Source: Dictyobacter formicarum
GTDB lineage: Bacteria; Chloroflexota; Ktedonobacteria; Ktedonobacterales; Ktedonobacteraceae
DNA: 64,000 bases
Assembly: GCF_016587435.1 (NCBI RefSeq)
Contig: NZ_BNJJ01000012.1
Location: 1-64,000, forward strand
Reading direction: 5' to 3'
The notes beneath the pieces are model-generated. The model was not told where the DNA came from and searched no databases. It was given only the letters and a program-made list of their open reading frames with translations. The position numbers and the translations under genes are program-made. Numbering within the stretch: the stretch's first letter is position 1; each line of letters starts with the position of its first letter. Positions 35,494 through 45,146 of this stretch are shown here, piece after piece.

Positions 35494-37317
35494 ATGACAA
35501 CTATTCCTGGCGTAGCATCGACAATTTCTATCACAGGCACAGGAGATAGCTTTACGGCAACGCAAACAGCGACCGAGGTTGCCGCTGGATTGACGCTGAT
35601 CGAGTTGCAGATTATGGCCAACGCACAACGTCCCGAACCGGTCCCACGCATACATATCAGCTGGTCGCTGCCTATGCACGACATCTACAGCATCTGGCAC
35701 TCGGGCAGTGATCGCAATAAAAATATTCCAGCAAACTGGACACGAGGACATATCGCTAAAGTCACTTCACAGATGCCAGTCGTCAGTCTCTATAATTATC
35801 ATGGGGAAAACCGGCTTACCGCCGCCTTCTCAGACGCGTTGGAGGCCGTTGAGATAAAAGCGGGAGTGAGCGAAGAGACGGGAGAATTACGCTGCTCTCT
35901 GGACCTCTTTGTGGAATCTTCGCCCGAGTTGTCTGACTATAAGGCTACATTGCGCCTGGATACGCGTGCCATCCCTTACTACACGGCCCTGAATGAAGTT
36001 CAGCAATGGTGGGCTCAACAACCTGGATACGAACCAGCTCCGGTACCAGAACAGGCACGCTTGCCCATGTATTCTACCTGGTATAGCTTCCACCAGCAAT
36101 TAGAGCCTGCCGCGATTGAGGCTCAGTGTCGCATCGCCAAAGAACTTGGCTGCGAAGCGGTCATCGTGGATGATGGCTGGCAAACAGTGAATAATGAACG
36201 CGGCTATGCTTATTGCGGTGACTGGGAGGTAGCAACCGAGAAAATACCAGACATGAAGGCCCATGTCGCCAGGGTGCATGCACTGGATATGAAATATATC
36301 CTGTGGTACTCGGTCCCATTTGTTGGCCAGCACAGCCAGGCCTGGTCGCGTTTTAGTAACCGCATGCTGTATACGATTGAACGCCTGGGCGCCGGCGTCC
36401 TTGATCCACGCTATCCCGAGGTGCGCGAATATTTGATTCAACTCTATGAAAAAGCCCTGGTCGAATGGGATTTAGATGGCTTTAAACTGGACTTTGTGGA
36501 CGCTTTCCGGGCCGAGCCGCGTTTTCCTCAGCCTTCCGCAGCTCCAGCGCCCGCCGCGGTACCACCTGCAAAGACAGCGGCAGAGGAGGAACGCGACGAG
36601 CAATCGATTGATAAAGCCGTTGATCGCCTGCTAACAGATGTGATGGCCCGGCTCAGAGCATTAAAGCCTGACATCTTGATTGAGTTCCGGCAATCATATG
36701 TCGGACCGCTCATGCGCAAATATGGTAATATGTTCCGCGCTGGCGATTGTCCCTACGAGTTCATCACCAATCGGGTACGTACGCTGGACATCCGCCTGCT
36801 GTGCGGCGAGACTGCAGCCCATGCCGATATGTTGATGTGGCATCCAAACGAGCCAGTCGAAGTAGTCGCCTTACAATTAATCAACGTCCTTTTCTCTGTA
36901 CCACAAATATCGGTCCTGCTCGATAAACTGCCAGCTCCTCATCTAGAGGTGGTACGCTACTGGCTGGCCTTCTGGCGTCAACAACGTGACGTCCTGCTAG
37001 ATGGCACGCTAATGCCTTCACATCCAGAAGTACTCTATCCCATGGTCAGTGCCGCAACCAGACAAAAGCACCTGATCGTATCCTATCAAAACAACGTGAT
37101 AACTATCCCAGCCTCCTTACCAGAGGAACTCATCATCATCAATGGTACTCTGGAGCAGCGCCTCGTCCTGGAAGTCGCAGAGGATCACGGACCACGTCTG
37201 CTACACATTCGCGATTGCCGTGGCCAGAGCGTTCAGCAGGAAGAACTGAGCTTGAGTCCAGGTCTACACGCGCTAGTTGTGCCAGCAGCCGGAGTCGTGA
37301 CTTTGCATGCGCGCTAA
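35494..37317 (+). CDS. GH36-type alpha-galactosidase / raffinose-synthase-like enzyme
   Basis: About 607 residues from the ATG at 35494, which has GGAG nine bases upstream; an in-frame TTG at 35461 is less likely. Barrel motifs: MYSTWYSFHQQLEP, CEAVIVDDGWQTV, YILWYSVPFVG, FKLDFVDAFR with nucleophile Asp333, and MFRAGDCPYEF with acid/base Asp418. This arrangement resembles the shorter GH36 group that includes raffinose-synthase-like proteins. An Ala/Pro-rich then acidic insertion (about residues 345-372) directly follows the catalytic strand, which is unusual. No signal peptide. Palindromic elements lie on both sides. Confidence 0.85.
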   Translation: MTTIPGVASTISITGTGDSFTATQTATEVAAGLTLIELQIMANAQRPEPVPRIHISWSLPMHDIYSIWHSGSDRNKNIPANWTRGHIAKVTSQMPVVSLYNYHGENRLTAAFSDALEAVEIKAGVSEETGELRCSLDLFVESSPELSDYKATLRLDTRAIPYYTALNEVQQWWAQQPGYEPAPVPEQARLPMYSTWYSFHQQLEPAAIEAQCRIAKELGCEAVIVDDGWQTVNNERGYAYCGDWEVATEKIPDMKAHVARVHALDMKYILWYSVPFVGQHSQAWSRFSNRMLYTIERLGAGVLDPRYPEVREYLIQLYEKALVEWDLDGFKLDFVDAFRAEPRFPQPSAAPAPAAVPPAKTAAEEERDEQSIDKAVDRLLTDVMARLRALKPDILIEFRQSYVGPLMRKYGNMFRAGDCPYEFITNRVRTLDIRLLCGETAAHADMLMWHPNEPVEVVALQLINVLFSVPQISVLLDKLPAPHLEVVRYWLAFWRQQRDVLLDGTLMPSHPEVLYPMVSAATRQKHLIVSYQNNVITIPASLPEELIIINGTLEQRLVLEVAEDHGPRLLHIRDCRGQSVQQEELSLSPGLHALVVPAAGVVTLHAR

Positions 37318-37396
37318 GCGCACGGGCGCATCTGCGCCCAAGCTATTTGTAGTATATGAAGCGGCATGCGCCGAGCGCATGCCGCTTCATATACTA
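37318..37396 (+). repeat. Composite palindromic element, copy G
   Basis: Hairpin 1 GGGCGC (37324-37329), loop ATCT, GCGCCC (37334-37339), followed by AAGCT. Hairpin 2: 22-bp perfect arms at 37350-37371 and 37375-37396 with loop CGA. It begins immediately after the stop codon of the GH36-type gene and lies between convergent genes. Confidence 0.85.
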
Positions 37397-37418
37397 TCCT
37401 TACTTCAGGGCACAGACA

Positions 37419-37964
37419 TCAGGAATGGATCCGTACAGTAGTACCGAGGGGGGCCCAGTTATAAAGCCACTGTGCGGCCGCATAAGGCATAGAAATGCAA
37501 CCATGAGATCCATCCTGCCGGCCATATACGGGGTCACTATGCCAGCCATTAGTGCCCGGTCCATATACGCTATGCCACCAGGAATCGTGCAAAAAGAAGC
37601 CACCTGGTTTCCATTCGAGGGCATAATTGATATGGGTTGGACCATAGTAGTTGGGCGAATTTGCTGGCCATGGAGAATAGAAAGTGGTCGGACTCTCCTT
37701 CGCAAAGACATGATAGATACCAACCGGCGTTTCTAAGCCTGCTCGACCAGTCAGTACCAGGGTAGTATATACTGCCTTACCACCTGCGAAGGCTGTCAGC
37801 TTCTGCTGCGTCAGATTCACATCAATGACCTTACCTGCGGCCGTATTTGAAGCTACTGCTGCTCTGGCAGAGGATGTGCCAGATGGGTTCACCACCAACA
37901 GCATAGCTAACAAAAACGCAGCCACTCCTACTACGCTTATTCTGACCCTTTGCTTACTTGTCAT
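37419..37964 (-). CDS. L,D-transpeptidase (YkuD domain)
   Basis: A 181-residue exported enzyme that makes L,D cross-links or attaches proteins in peptidoglycan. An N-terminal signal segment (about 8-35, VSVVGVAAFLLAMLLVVNP) is followed by VIDVNLTQQKLTAFAGGKAV and the catalytic motif DGSHGCISMP with His154 and Cys156. The domain is the whole mature protein, with no LysM or proline-rich anchor. It converges with the GH36-type gene. Confidence 0.92.
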   Translation of the reverse strand: MTSKQRVRISVVGVAAFLLAMLLVVNPSGTSSARAAVASNTAAGKVIDVNLTQQKLTAFAGGKAVYTTLVLTGRAGLETPVGIYHVFAKESPTTFYSPWPANSPNYYGPTHINYALEWKPGGFFLHDSWWHSVYGPGTNGWHSDPVYGRQDGSHGCISMPYAAAQWLYNWAPLGTTVRIHS

Positions 37965-38194
37965 AATACCCTCCTTTCCCTATAACACGAATCACGGCGA
38001 CATAAAGTTGTAACTATTAGGGTAATATGACTATTTGTTAAATAGACAGAATTGCACAAATATAGAGTGAGAGTGTGTTCGCCAGATTACGAATTATTCC
38101 GTAGTAATACACATAGTATTTATAAATGTGATATCCATAGTCAGAATCTCCCCCATTATGTTACCAGCTAAGCGATACTGGTCGCCGTGCGTAC

Positions 38195-38236
38195 AAAAAA
38201 GATCCGGGAAAAAACAGATTTGTTCTTTCCCGGACC
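38195..38236 (-). terminator. Terminator of the formaldehyde dehydrogenase gene
   Basis: On the minus strand GGTCCGGGAAA pairs with TTTCCCGGATC (38201-38236, one mismatch) and is followed by six T (38195-38200). It lies 32 bases after the gene's stop codon. Confidence 0.8.
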
Positions 38237-38267
38237 TGCATCGCTTCTGTCAGCAAAGCGAGCACAG

Positions 38268-39458
38268 TTACTTGAGCAAACCATGGGGATCTAACACGAA
38301 CTTCTTTGCAGCTCCCTTGTCAAAGTCTACGTAGCCTTGGGGAGCATCGGTCAACGGAATAATGGTGGCATTAACCGCCTTAGCAATCTGAATCTTGTCA
38401 TTCAAAATGGCCATCATCAATTGTCGCTGGTAGCGCATCACCGGCGTCTGGCCGGTAGCGAATGAAAGGGACTTGGCCCAGCCCAGGCCCATATCCACAC
38501 CCAGGCGCCCATGCTTCGCGTTCTCATCAATACCACCGGGATCGCCTGTCACATACAGGCCTGGAATGCCTACCCGCCCTGCGGCGCGCGTAATAGTCAT
38601 TACGTCATTCAAAACGGTCGCCGGCGCTTCAGCAGCACCCATTCCATGTCCACGTGCTTCAAAACCGACACAGTCTATAGCCGCATCGACAACCGGCTCA
38701 CCAACAATCTGCGCAATCATATCGGGCAGTTCAGCTTTTTCGCGCAGGTCAACCGTTTCGCAGCCAAAGCTTTTGGCCTGTGCCAGGCGCTCTGGATTCA
38801 TATCGCCAACGATAACTACAGCGGCGCCTAAAAGCTGACTTGAAGCCGCGCAGGCCAGGCCAACGGGTCCCGCACCAGCTACATACACGGTTGATCCAGT
38901 CGTTACACCGGCGCTAACAGCTCCGTGGTAGCCAGTGGGAAAGATATCTGAAAGCATGGTCAGATCTTTTATCTTCGCCATCGCCTGTTCTTTATCTGGA
39001 AACTTCAGTAGATTCCAGTCGGCATAAGGCACCATTACATATTCAGCCTGGCCACCAACCCAGCCTCCCATATCTACATAGCCATAAGCCGCACCCGGGC
39101 GAGCTGGATTGACATTCAAGCAAACGCCTGTGTTCCCCGCTTTACACATCCGACAACGTCCACAGGCGATATTAAAGGGGACAGAAACCATGTCACCAGC
39201 TTTAATAAACTCGACGTCCCGTCCAATCTCGATCACCTCACCGGTAATTTCATGGCCCAGGGTCTGACCTTTTGGTGCAGTAGTACGCCCACGTACCATA
39301 TGCTGGTCACTGCCACAAATGTTGGTAGCGATCACACGCAGAATTACGCCATGCTCACATTTGCGGTTTTGTTCCTTTAATTCTAGCTTCGGATACTCGA
39401 TATCTTCAACCTTGACTTTCCCCGGTTCAACGTATACAACACATTTGTTGCCTGCCAT
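38268..39458 (-). CDS. fdhA: Glutathione-independent formaldehyde dehydrogenase
   Basis: A 396-residue zinc-containing medium-chain dehydrogenase close in length to the Pseudomonas enzyme (398). The Met before AGNKCVVYVEPGKVKVED is the start, with AAGGAG upstream; the frame extends further without function. Catalytic zinc ligands are Cys48 (NICGSDQH) and His69 (TLGHE); structural zinc cysteines lie in CGRCRMCKAGNTGVC. The Rossmann fold shows VYVAGAGPVGLACAASSQLLGAAVVIVGD. It oxidises formaldehyde with tightly bound NAD and can also dismutate aldehydes. It probably detoxifies formaldehyde from demethylation reactions. Confidence 0.92.
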   Translation of the reverse strand: MAGNKCVVYVEPGKVKVEDIEYPKLELKEQNRKCEHGVILRVIATNICGSDQHMVRGRTTAPKGQTLGHEITGEVIEIGRDVEFIKAGDMVSVPFNIACGRCRMCKAGNTGVCLNVNPARPGAAYGYVDMGGWVGGQAEYVMVPYADWNLLKFPDKEQAMAKIKDLTMLSDIFPTGYHGAVSAGVTTGSTVYVAGAGPVGLACAASSQLLGAAVVIVGDMNPERLAQAKSFGCETVDLREKAELPDMIAQIVGEPVVDAAIDCVGFEARGHGMGAAEAPATVLNDVMTITRAAGRVGIPGLYVTGDPGGIDENAKHGRLGVDMGLGWAKSLSFATGQTPVMRYQRQLMMAILNDKIQIAKAVNATIIPLTDAPQGYVDFDKGAAKKFVLDPHGLLK

Positions 39459-39957
39459 GTCATTGTTCTCCTTCTTTGGACAAAATCTCCTCTGTTCGGT
39501 GTCGGGCTGGCCCCTCTGAAAGATACTTTCGATGCATATAGAGCGATGCACTCTACTGCATCAGCAGCTCTACAGGGACATTATTCAAGAAGGTTGACTG
39601 TGTGGAAGCTTTGAAGTACTTGAAGCTTATGAGTACACTTGAGGTGTTTTGGAGCTTTTTAATCTTCTTCTCAAGTTTAACTCATCTTATTGTGCTATTC
39701 TCGACACAAAAAAAATGTAGCATATAGAATTGAATATGTCAATGAAAGAGGCCAGTCAAAGCAGGCTTTCCAATTCTCCTTTTTGCCGCCCGCGGCGGTG
39801 GTAAAGAAGAGTAGGAATACCCCCATCCCCGGCAGGGGAGACCGCTGGCGTTAAAATTGGCGTATATCCATCATAGAAGAGGGGTGGGCAATAATAAACA
39901 TACGTATTATTGCCCATTAATGATTGACTGCTAATGATTGATCACTGCTCACTAATG
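39459..39957. other. Gene-free region upstream of the formaldehyde dehydrogenase gene
   Basis: No credible ORF. Two direct repeats TTGAAG (39611-39616 and 39620-39625) and a TTGAGG (39639-39644) lie about 160-190 bases before the dehydrogenase start and may be regulator sites. A perfect 12-bp inverted repeat TGGGCAATAATA / TATTATTGCCCA (39885-39896, 39905-39916) follows the end of the epimerase gene on the minus strand and is a possible terminator. Confidence 0.45.
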
Positions 39958-40977
39958 TCAAGCCAGGGAGCGTTGATGCCAGAGTGGAAGTAGCTGTGCT
40001 TCACGCTTGGGGTCCATACCAGCTCGACGTGGACCGATGGGGCGAGTTTGGTTCCAGGCCAGGGTATCCTCGATCGTGGTAGCTAGCGGCCGGTAGGTCA
40101 ACCCGGCTGCCTGGGCACGTGCCACGCTCGCAAGCATGAAGCCAGTCAGATCGGCCTCGCTATCTGGAATCCAGAGCGGCAACTCCATCCACGAACCGAC
40201 TTCGTGCGCGTTCAGGAACGCATCATCAATCCAGGTAAAGGTTGCATCGCTACCACTGACAGCCTTGCACTGCTCTAAAAGCTGCTGCATGGTCAGCTGG
40301 CCAACCGGTCCGTTTGCATTATAGATACCCGTCTGGCCGGCTTCGACCATGCGCACAATCCAATCAGCCATATCGCGCACATCGATAAACTGTATCATCT
40401 TATCCGGACGGCCGGGTGCCAGTACTTCCCCACCACGAGCTACACGCACAGGCCAATACGTAAAGCGATCACTGCCGTCATATGGACCAACGAGTAAACC
40501 TGAGCGTACATTGAGCACACGGCCGGGCATCTCTTCTTCGGCCGCCTGCTCGCACAGAGCCTTGAGAGCACCATATAGCTCGCCATATGGCGGCTTCATC
40601 TGTGCGGTGGAGGCCAGCTGATCAGGCGTCAAAGTGGCCAGCGGAGCCGACTCATCCACTCCAGGCCGCGAAAAATCAGCATAGACTGATTTGCTGGACA
40701 CAAAAGTATAATGCTTCACGGCACCAGCCAACAAGCGAGCCGAAGTACGTACAACATCGGGATGATAGCCGCTGGTATCAATAGCGGCATCCCATTCCCT
40801 ACCCTGTAGAGGAGAGAGATCCTGCGTTCGATCGCCATGCAATTGCTCGACACCTGGATACTCTACATCACTATGATTCCCGCGATTAAAGAGCGTCACC
40901 TCGTGGCCGGCCGCCAGCGCGGCAGCGACCAGGGCGCGACCCAGAAATACCGTGCCACCCAGAATAAGAATTTTCAT
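39958..40977 (-). CDS. NAD-dependent epimerase/dehydratase (extended SDR)
   Basis: A 339-residue protein from the Met before KILILGGTVFLGRALV, with AAGGAAG upstream. The glycine-rich nucleotide-binding motif GGTVFLG is at the very N-terminus. Later segments (YTFVSSKSVYADF, NVRSGLLVGPYDGSDRFTYWPVRVA, IQFIDVRDMADWIVRM) match atypical epimerase/reductase proteins. The usual YxxxK is replaced by a YGELYGALK stretch. The reaction is unknown; related proteins act on nucleotide sugars or flavonoid-like compounds. Confidence 0.82.
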   Translation of the reverse strand: MKILILGGTVFLGRALVAAALAAGHEVTLFNRGNHSDVEYPGVEQLHGDRTQDLSPLQGREWDAAIDTSGYHPDVVRTSARLLAGAVKHYTFVSSKSVYADFSRPGVDESAPLATLTPDQLASTAQMKPPYGELYGALKALCEQAAEEEMPGRVLNVRSGLLVGPYDGSDRFTYWPVRVARGGEVLAPGRPDKMIQFIDVRDMADWIVRMVEAGQTGIYNANGPVGQLTMQQLLEQCKAVSGSDATFTWIDDAFLNAHEVGSWMELPLWIPDSEADLTGFMLASVARAQAAGLTYRPLATTIEDTLAWNQTRPIGPRRAGMDPKREAQLLPLWHQRSLA

Positions 40978-41051
40978 ATAAGGAACTTCCTTTTCTTTGT
41001 CATCTGCCTGTATCATACCAGTTCTTCAAGTATGCAAGAAAGCATAAAAAA

Positions 41052-41094
41052 ATGCTGAGAGCATAGGTGCTACTCTGAGCTATGCTCTCAGCAT
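41052..41094. repeat. Intergenic palindrome, copy H
   Basis: Perfect 14-bp arms (41052-41065 and 41081-41094) around a 15-base loop. No full flanking module, but it lies immediately beside copy I. Confidence 0.6.
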
Positions 41095-41102
41095 AGATAT
41101 AA

Positions 41103-41204
41103 GGCTCGGGAGCACATTTTTAAGGTGTCGTGCAAACATGCATTCGGCGCATGTTTGCACGACACCTTAAAACTTTTTGAGTATCGCAGGTACGAATCGT
41201 CATA
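41103..41204 (+). repeat. Composite palindromic element, copy I
   Basis: A GGCTCGGG remnant at 41103-41110 is followed by hairpin 2 with 24-bp perfect arms (41118-41141 and 41149-41172, loop ATTCGGC). Hairpin 3 is GTATC-GCA-GGTAC (41181-41193), followed by GAATCGTCA. Hairpin 3 aligns with copies D and F position by position, but its arms have changed on both sides so that pairing is kept. Confidence 0.8.
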
Positions 41205-41296
41205 GGTGCTGAGCTTGCCTCAGCTTGATTCCGCAGGCACGAAGCGCCTGCATTTCACACGCCCTTGGGAAAAGCGTTAACTCATAATTTTTGGCA

Positions 41297-41497
41297 TTAA
41301 GAGGCCATTGTAGTGAGAAAAGGTGTAAGATTGTGATTCTTACAGGCTGGACAATCCCAGCTAATCATGTTTAAGAAATGAATATCCTTGCCACCATCGG
41401 CAAGGCCAATCATAAAAGTCTTCTGACAATTCGTACATTGAATCGCTCTTGCAACATTGGGATCTGATTGAGGATTTTGAGTAGACATTTTTGACAT
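41297..41497 (-). CDS. Small zinc-ribbon protein
   Basis: A 66-residue protein with two CxxC pairs (CTNCQKTF and WDCPACKNH), which should bind one zinc ion. AAGGAG sits eight bases before the ATG, supporting translation. The first residues (MSKMSTQNPQSDPN) are polar. Such small ribbons often act in nucleic-acid or protein binding; the function here is unknown. Confidence 0.75.
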   Translation of the reverse strand: MSKMSTQNPQSDPNVARAIQCTNCQKTFMIGLADGGKDIHFLNMISWDCPACKNHNLTPFLTTMAS

Positions 41498-41800
41498 CTA
41501 GATACTCCTTTTTCCCTCTCCAAAGAAGAGCGTAATGTAATAAGGAAAGGCTATATCAAGGCTATATTAAATAGACGGATGAAAGCGAGCAAAATTAATT
41601 TTTTGGCTGCGGCTGATTGCTGCACGGATCATTTGTAATCTGGCAAGAATACGCTTTATGATGTATCGTAGAAGTAGTGGGCATAAAAGATGTGGCTATT
41701 CAAACATCTTAAGCCGCCTGTACTGCCGGGTCAAATGGAGAGAAGAGGAAAATTAACAGGCAGTCAGCGTAAGGTAGGAAAAAAGTAGAGGTAACGTCGA
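41498..41800. other. Gene-free region before a GNAT gene
   Basis: No gene, repeat or clear promoter is visible. Confidence 0.35.
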
Positions 41801-42319
41801 ATGAGAAAAGAGACACTTCCCCTGGTCACTGACTATGTGATCCGCTATCTGACGCTGGCAGATACTGCCAGTGTGCAGGACCTCTATGAGCGTTGTGCGG
41901 ATTATATAGAGCTGGCGACAGGAGGCAAACCAGGGCCGGATGCGGCGCAACATATCTTTACTGAACTTCCAGCAGGAAAAACGTATAACGATAAATTGTT
42001 GATCGGTATTTTTACGCCAGCAGGTAGGTTGATTGGCCTGGTAGATGCCATTCGCGATTATCCTACCGAACATGAGTGGTATCTCTATCTTTTACTGCTC
42101 GATCCGCAAGAGCGCAATCGTGGATTAGGAGAAAAAATTTATCATATCTTTGCTGAGTGGGCGGCTATGCAGGGTGCGCAGGCGATCAGCCTGGCCGTTC
42201 TCACACAAAATACGCAGGCGCAACGTTTCTGGCAGCGACTTGGTTTTGAAGCAGCCGAATATACAGATGAACTGAATACAAAAGATGCGACCAGGATCAC
42301 GTTACGGCGAGGGTTATAA
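41801..42319 (+). CDS. GNAT-family N-acetyltransferase
   Basis: A 172-residue acetyltransferase. Residues 1-20 lead into a GNAT fold with LIGLVDAIRDYPTEHEWYLYLLLLDPQERNRGLGEKIYHIFAEWA, including the RNRGLG acetyl-CoA loop. The C-terminal TQNTQAQRFWQRLGFEAAEY helix fits the family. Substrate unknown. It converges with the CopC-like gene. Confidence 0.88.
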   Translation: MRKETLPLVTDYVIRYLTLADTASVQDLYERCADYIELATGGKPGPDAAQHIFTELPAGKTYNDKLLIGIFTPAGRLIGLVDAIRDYPTEHEWYLYLLLLDPQERNRGLGEKIYHIFAEWAAMQGAQAISLAVLTQNTQAQRFWQRLGFEAAEYTDELNTKDATRITLRRGL

Positions 42320-42349
42320 ACAGGCTACAGGGACCCGATCAAAGGACTC

Positions 42350-43039
42350 TCAATCATCTTCAGTTGGCACAATCAGGGCGATAGCACGACGGTGTTCTAT
42401 CTGCTGTGAAAATGACCACATCACACTGACGCCCACCACCAGTCCTGCCAGTCCGATCAGGCCAGCCAGCCATAAAGGAACACCAATTCGGTCAGCCTTT
42501 GATACATACGAAGAAGCTGGCTGCGCTCCAGCTGTCTTTGACGCCTGGGCTGGCGCGCTGGCCAGCACACCTTTAAGCAACGGATTGATGTGGACAAAAA
42601 AACGAAAACTACCGCCATCATGATAGTTCCCCTGTGCCGCCACTGTATGCCAGTTTACAATATAGATCTCTGACTGATTCGCCTGCATAGCAATGACCAG
42701 TGTGGCGGGATCGACCCTATCAGCCTGCGCCAAGCCAGTACTCACCTGCTTGCCGTTAACATCCAGCACCGTAAGCGTACTATGAGGTATATCTAACCGA
42801 GCCGAAAAGTGGACAGCCACGGCAGTAGGCGCGGTCAGCAAAAAAGCATTCGCAGCAGGATTCGAGCTGACATATTCGGCATACGTGGTCGGTGCAGATC
42901 GTGCCAGCGCCAGCACTGGAAAATAAACAGCCACCACGATGATCAACAGGCCGCCTAGCACGCGCGCAACGCCGCCCCAGACACTACACCACAATCTCCA
43001 CGGTTGGGTCCCCTCATGCCCATATTGCATCCACTCCAT
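42350..43039 (-). CDS. CopC-domain copper-resistance-like protein
   Basis: About 229 residues from the Met before EWMQYGHEG, with AGAGGTG upstream; the frame extends 22 residues more without a ribosome site. An N-terminal hydrophobic signal (LGGLLIIVVAVYFPVLALA) precedes a CopC-type beta-sandwich (YVSSNPAANAFLLTAPTAVAVHFSARLD and IYIVNWHTVAAQGNYHDGGSFRFFV). One C-terminal transmembrane helix follows. The usual N-terminal His of CopC and the CopD partner are absent, so true copper binding is uncertain. Confidence 0.82.
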   Translation of the reverse strand: MEWMQYGHEGTQPWRLWCSVWGGVARVLGGLLIIVVAVYFPVLALARSAPTTYAEYVSSNPAANAFLLTAPTAVAVHFSARLDIPHSTLTVLDVNGKQVSTGLAQADRVDPATLVIAMQANQSEIYIVNWHTVAAQGNYHDGGSFRFFVHINPLLKGVLASAPAQASKTAGAQPASSYVSKADRIGVPLWLAGLIGLAGLVVGVSVMWSFSQQIEHRRAIALIVPTEDD

Positions 43040-43301
43040 ACGAACAACACCTCTCACTTCACATATACCACAGACAAACCACATAGCTACCTTCATTATG
43101 AACAATCGGCATATACCATCAAAATATATCTATCCAGCGCAGTAAAAATCAATTCTCTTTTCAGGGATTATCATAATAAAGAGGATATTTCTATCGTTAA
43201 TGGTAATAGAAATATCCTCTTGACAGACTGCTACTTATTTTTCCAGTAGCGCAGGTCACTCTATCTAAACCACCATTTCTGAGGCACAACCAGAAAAAAA
43301 T

Positions 43302-45005
43302 CTACCTGGGAGTGAAGATATGATAGCCAGGTATACGTAAAATCTGGTACGCTACTGGAAGTTGATGTAAGTTCACCATTTTGACAAAGTTTTTATCCAG
43401 GTCTGATCCTAACGGAAAGATATACGCTACCCGTGTCGCTTTTTTGACCTCGGTCGCGTAGGCTGGATAGCGATTATAGCCATCTTTCAGCTGAGCATTC
43501 ACCACCGCGCAAATAATGTTCTCATTACTTATAAAGATAATGTTATTGCAAGTCCAGTATTCCGAATAAACATACTTTAAATGCATGTGCTCTAGACTCT
43601 GAACTGTCTGCTGCTCACGCTGATAATCAAACTGAGCCTGCGGTACTTCCTTAACAAATATATCAATTGTGCCACTCACATATACAAAGAATATCAGTCC
43701 GAGCACCAATGTACGAACAACCAATACAATGATCTCTTTTGCTTTCAATTTCAGCAGCAGCAAGCTTAAGCCATCCCATAAGGGCCACAGAATCACCGGC
43801 ATTGAAATCAGTATACATATCAAATAGCGCGAGGTAGGTCCAGGAGTGAGGGCAGATGCCGAACTTGAAACAAACAGGAACAGCGTGCCAATGGCACAAA
43901 TCAGCACCATCAGGCGGCCGCATTCAATAATAAGTTGACGGCTCTGCTCAAATGTCCACTCTGGATGCCACAGGGACATTCCTTGCCGCGCGCGCCAGAG
44001 CTTCCAGACGGCCCGTCCGGACATAAAGGCAGCAATACTCCATAAAATAAGATAGCCAATACTCCAGCCGAAATGTGTCACCACACATGATACGACTGTC
44101 TGCCCAAAATATGGAAATTGACTCTGGGTGCAACCAGAATTATAGCCAAGGGCGCCCGGCAGAGCAATACCAAAGGTGCCAACTAGCTGCTGCCATAAAG
44201 TTGCATGGGCGTTTGTCCCTCCATTGTGAAGCTGTACTAGCACCACAATGGCATTCTGATCCAACGGAACGCTGACATTATAAATAATGAGAGGCATAAG
44301 GCCAATGAGTGTGCCAAGAACCAGGGCCACACCAGCCCAGGAGAAACATTCACGACGGCAGAAGAGCAGCAGAAAAAGTATACCCATGCAAACAAAGGGC
44401 AAAATCAACATATCTTCCCATATAGATAGGCCAATAATTAACCCCAACACGCCATAGATAAAGATACGTCTCCCATTGGTACGTTTAAACGTATCAATTT
44501 TATATGCATATAGAGCCAGCCAGATTGTAATCACGCAAATGGTTACAGCGAAAAATTCGGTTTCTGGATATCCGCCGATGGCCTTTAGCTGACGCAGTAA
44601 AATAGGCGTTGCCCCAAAACTGAAGAGCAGGCAAATAAAAAGTCCAAGTTTCTGTGTATGTAGTAAAGCGGTTAAAGCATACATACCCAGCAAAAATAAG
44701 GCAAAGAAAAGTAAGAGTTCCAGTCGCAAAGTAAAAAGAGAGGAACCCAGCAAGTGAAATAGTGGAGCAGCCAGATAAGCTTCGATTGGTCCCATATAAG
44801 ACTGGCCATAGTAGAAGATCGGCCACTCCCCATTATAGGCGATATGACGAGACATCAGACCCATAGTTGTTTCATCGCTATTGGTAGAAGGCCAGTTAAA
44901 ATAGATAAGAATAAAGCGCAGTAGGGTCGCTAATATGATGATACCAATCAAGTAGCGTTCATGTTTTCCAATATGGAAACGCTTTAAATTAAGAAGTGAT
45001 TTCAT
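43302..45005 (-). CDS. GT39/PMT-like membrane glycosyltransferase
   Basis: A 567-residue integral membrane protein with about eleven predicted helices. An Asp-Glu pair in the first extracellular loop (NWPSTNSDETTMGLMSRHI) is the signature of ArnT/PMT-type enzymes, which use polyprenyl-phosphate sugars to modify proteins or glycans outside the cell. A soluble C-terminal part (about 460-567) follows the last helix. No glycan gene cluster is nearby, so the acceptor is unknown. Confidence 0.82.
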   Translation of the reverse strand: MKSLLNLKRFHIGKHERYLIGIIILATLLRFILIYFNWPSTNSDETTMGLMSRHIAYNGEWPIFYYGQSYMGPIEAYLAAPLFHLLGSSLFTLRLELLLFFALFLLGMYALTALLHTQKLGLFICLLFSFGATPILLRQLKAIGGYPETEFFAVTICVITIWLALYAYKIDTFKRTNGRRIFIYGVLGLIIGLSIWEDMLILPFVCMGILFLLLFCRRECFSWAGVALVLGTLIGLMPLIIYNVSVPLDQNAIVVLVQLHNGGTNAHATLWQQLVGTFGIALPGALGYNSGCTQSQFPYFGQTVVSCVVTHFGWSIGYLILWSIAAFMSGRAVWKLWRARQGMSLWHPEWTFEQSRQLIIECGRLMVLICAIGTLFLFVSSSASALTPGPTSRYLICILISMPVILWPLWDGLSLLLLKLKAKEIIVLVVRTLVLGLIFFVYVSGTIDIFVKEVPQAQFDYQREQQTVQSLEHMHLKYVYSEYWTCNNIIFISNENIICAVVNAQLKDGYNRYPAYATEVKKATRVAYIFPLGSDLDKNFVKMVNLHQLPVAYQILRIPGYHIFTPR

Positions 45006-45128
45006 AGAATGATATGGAAGCCTTTCTTTGCTGCTTTTCTTTAGAAACTACCATCTCTGGCTGTATATCTCTCATTGAGATCATAAACAATATTCGGTTA
45101 AAATTACCAAAAAAAGAGGGGAATAGTC

Positions 45129-45146
45129 AAAAAATAGCTATTTTTT
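45129..45146. other. 18-bp A/T palindrome in a divergent promoter region
   Basis: AAAAAATAG and CTATTTTTT form a perfect palindrome in the 548-base gap between the glycosyltransferase gene and the thiamine-diphosphate enzyme gene. It may be a regulator site; no other gene is seen in this gap. Confidence 0.4.
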
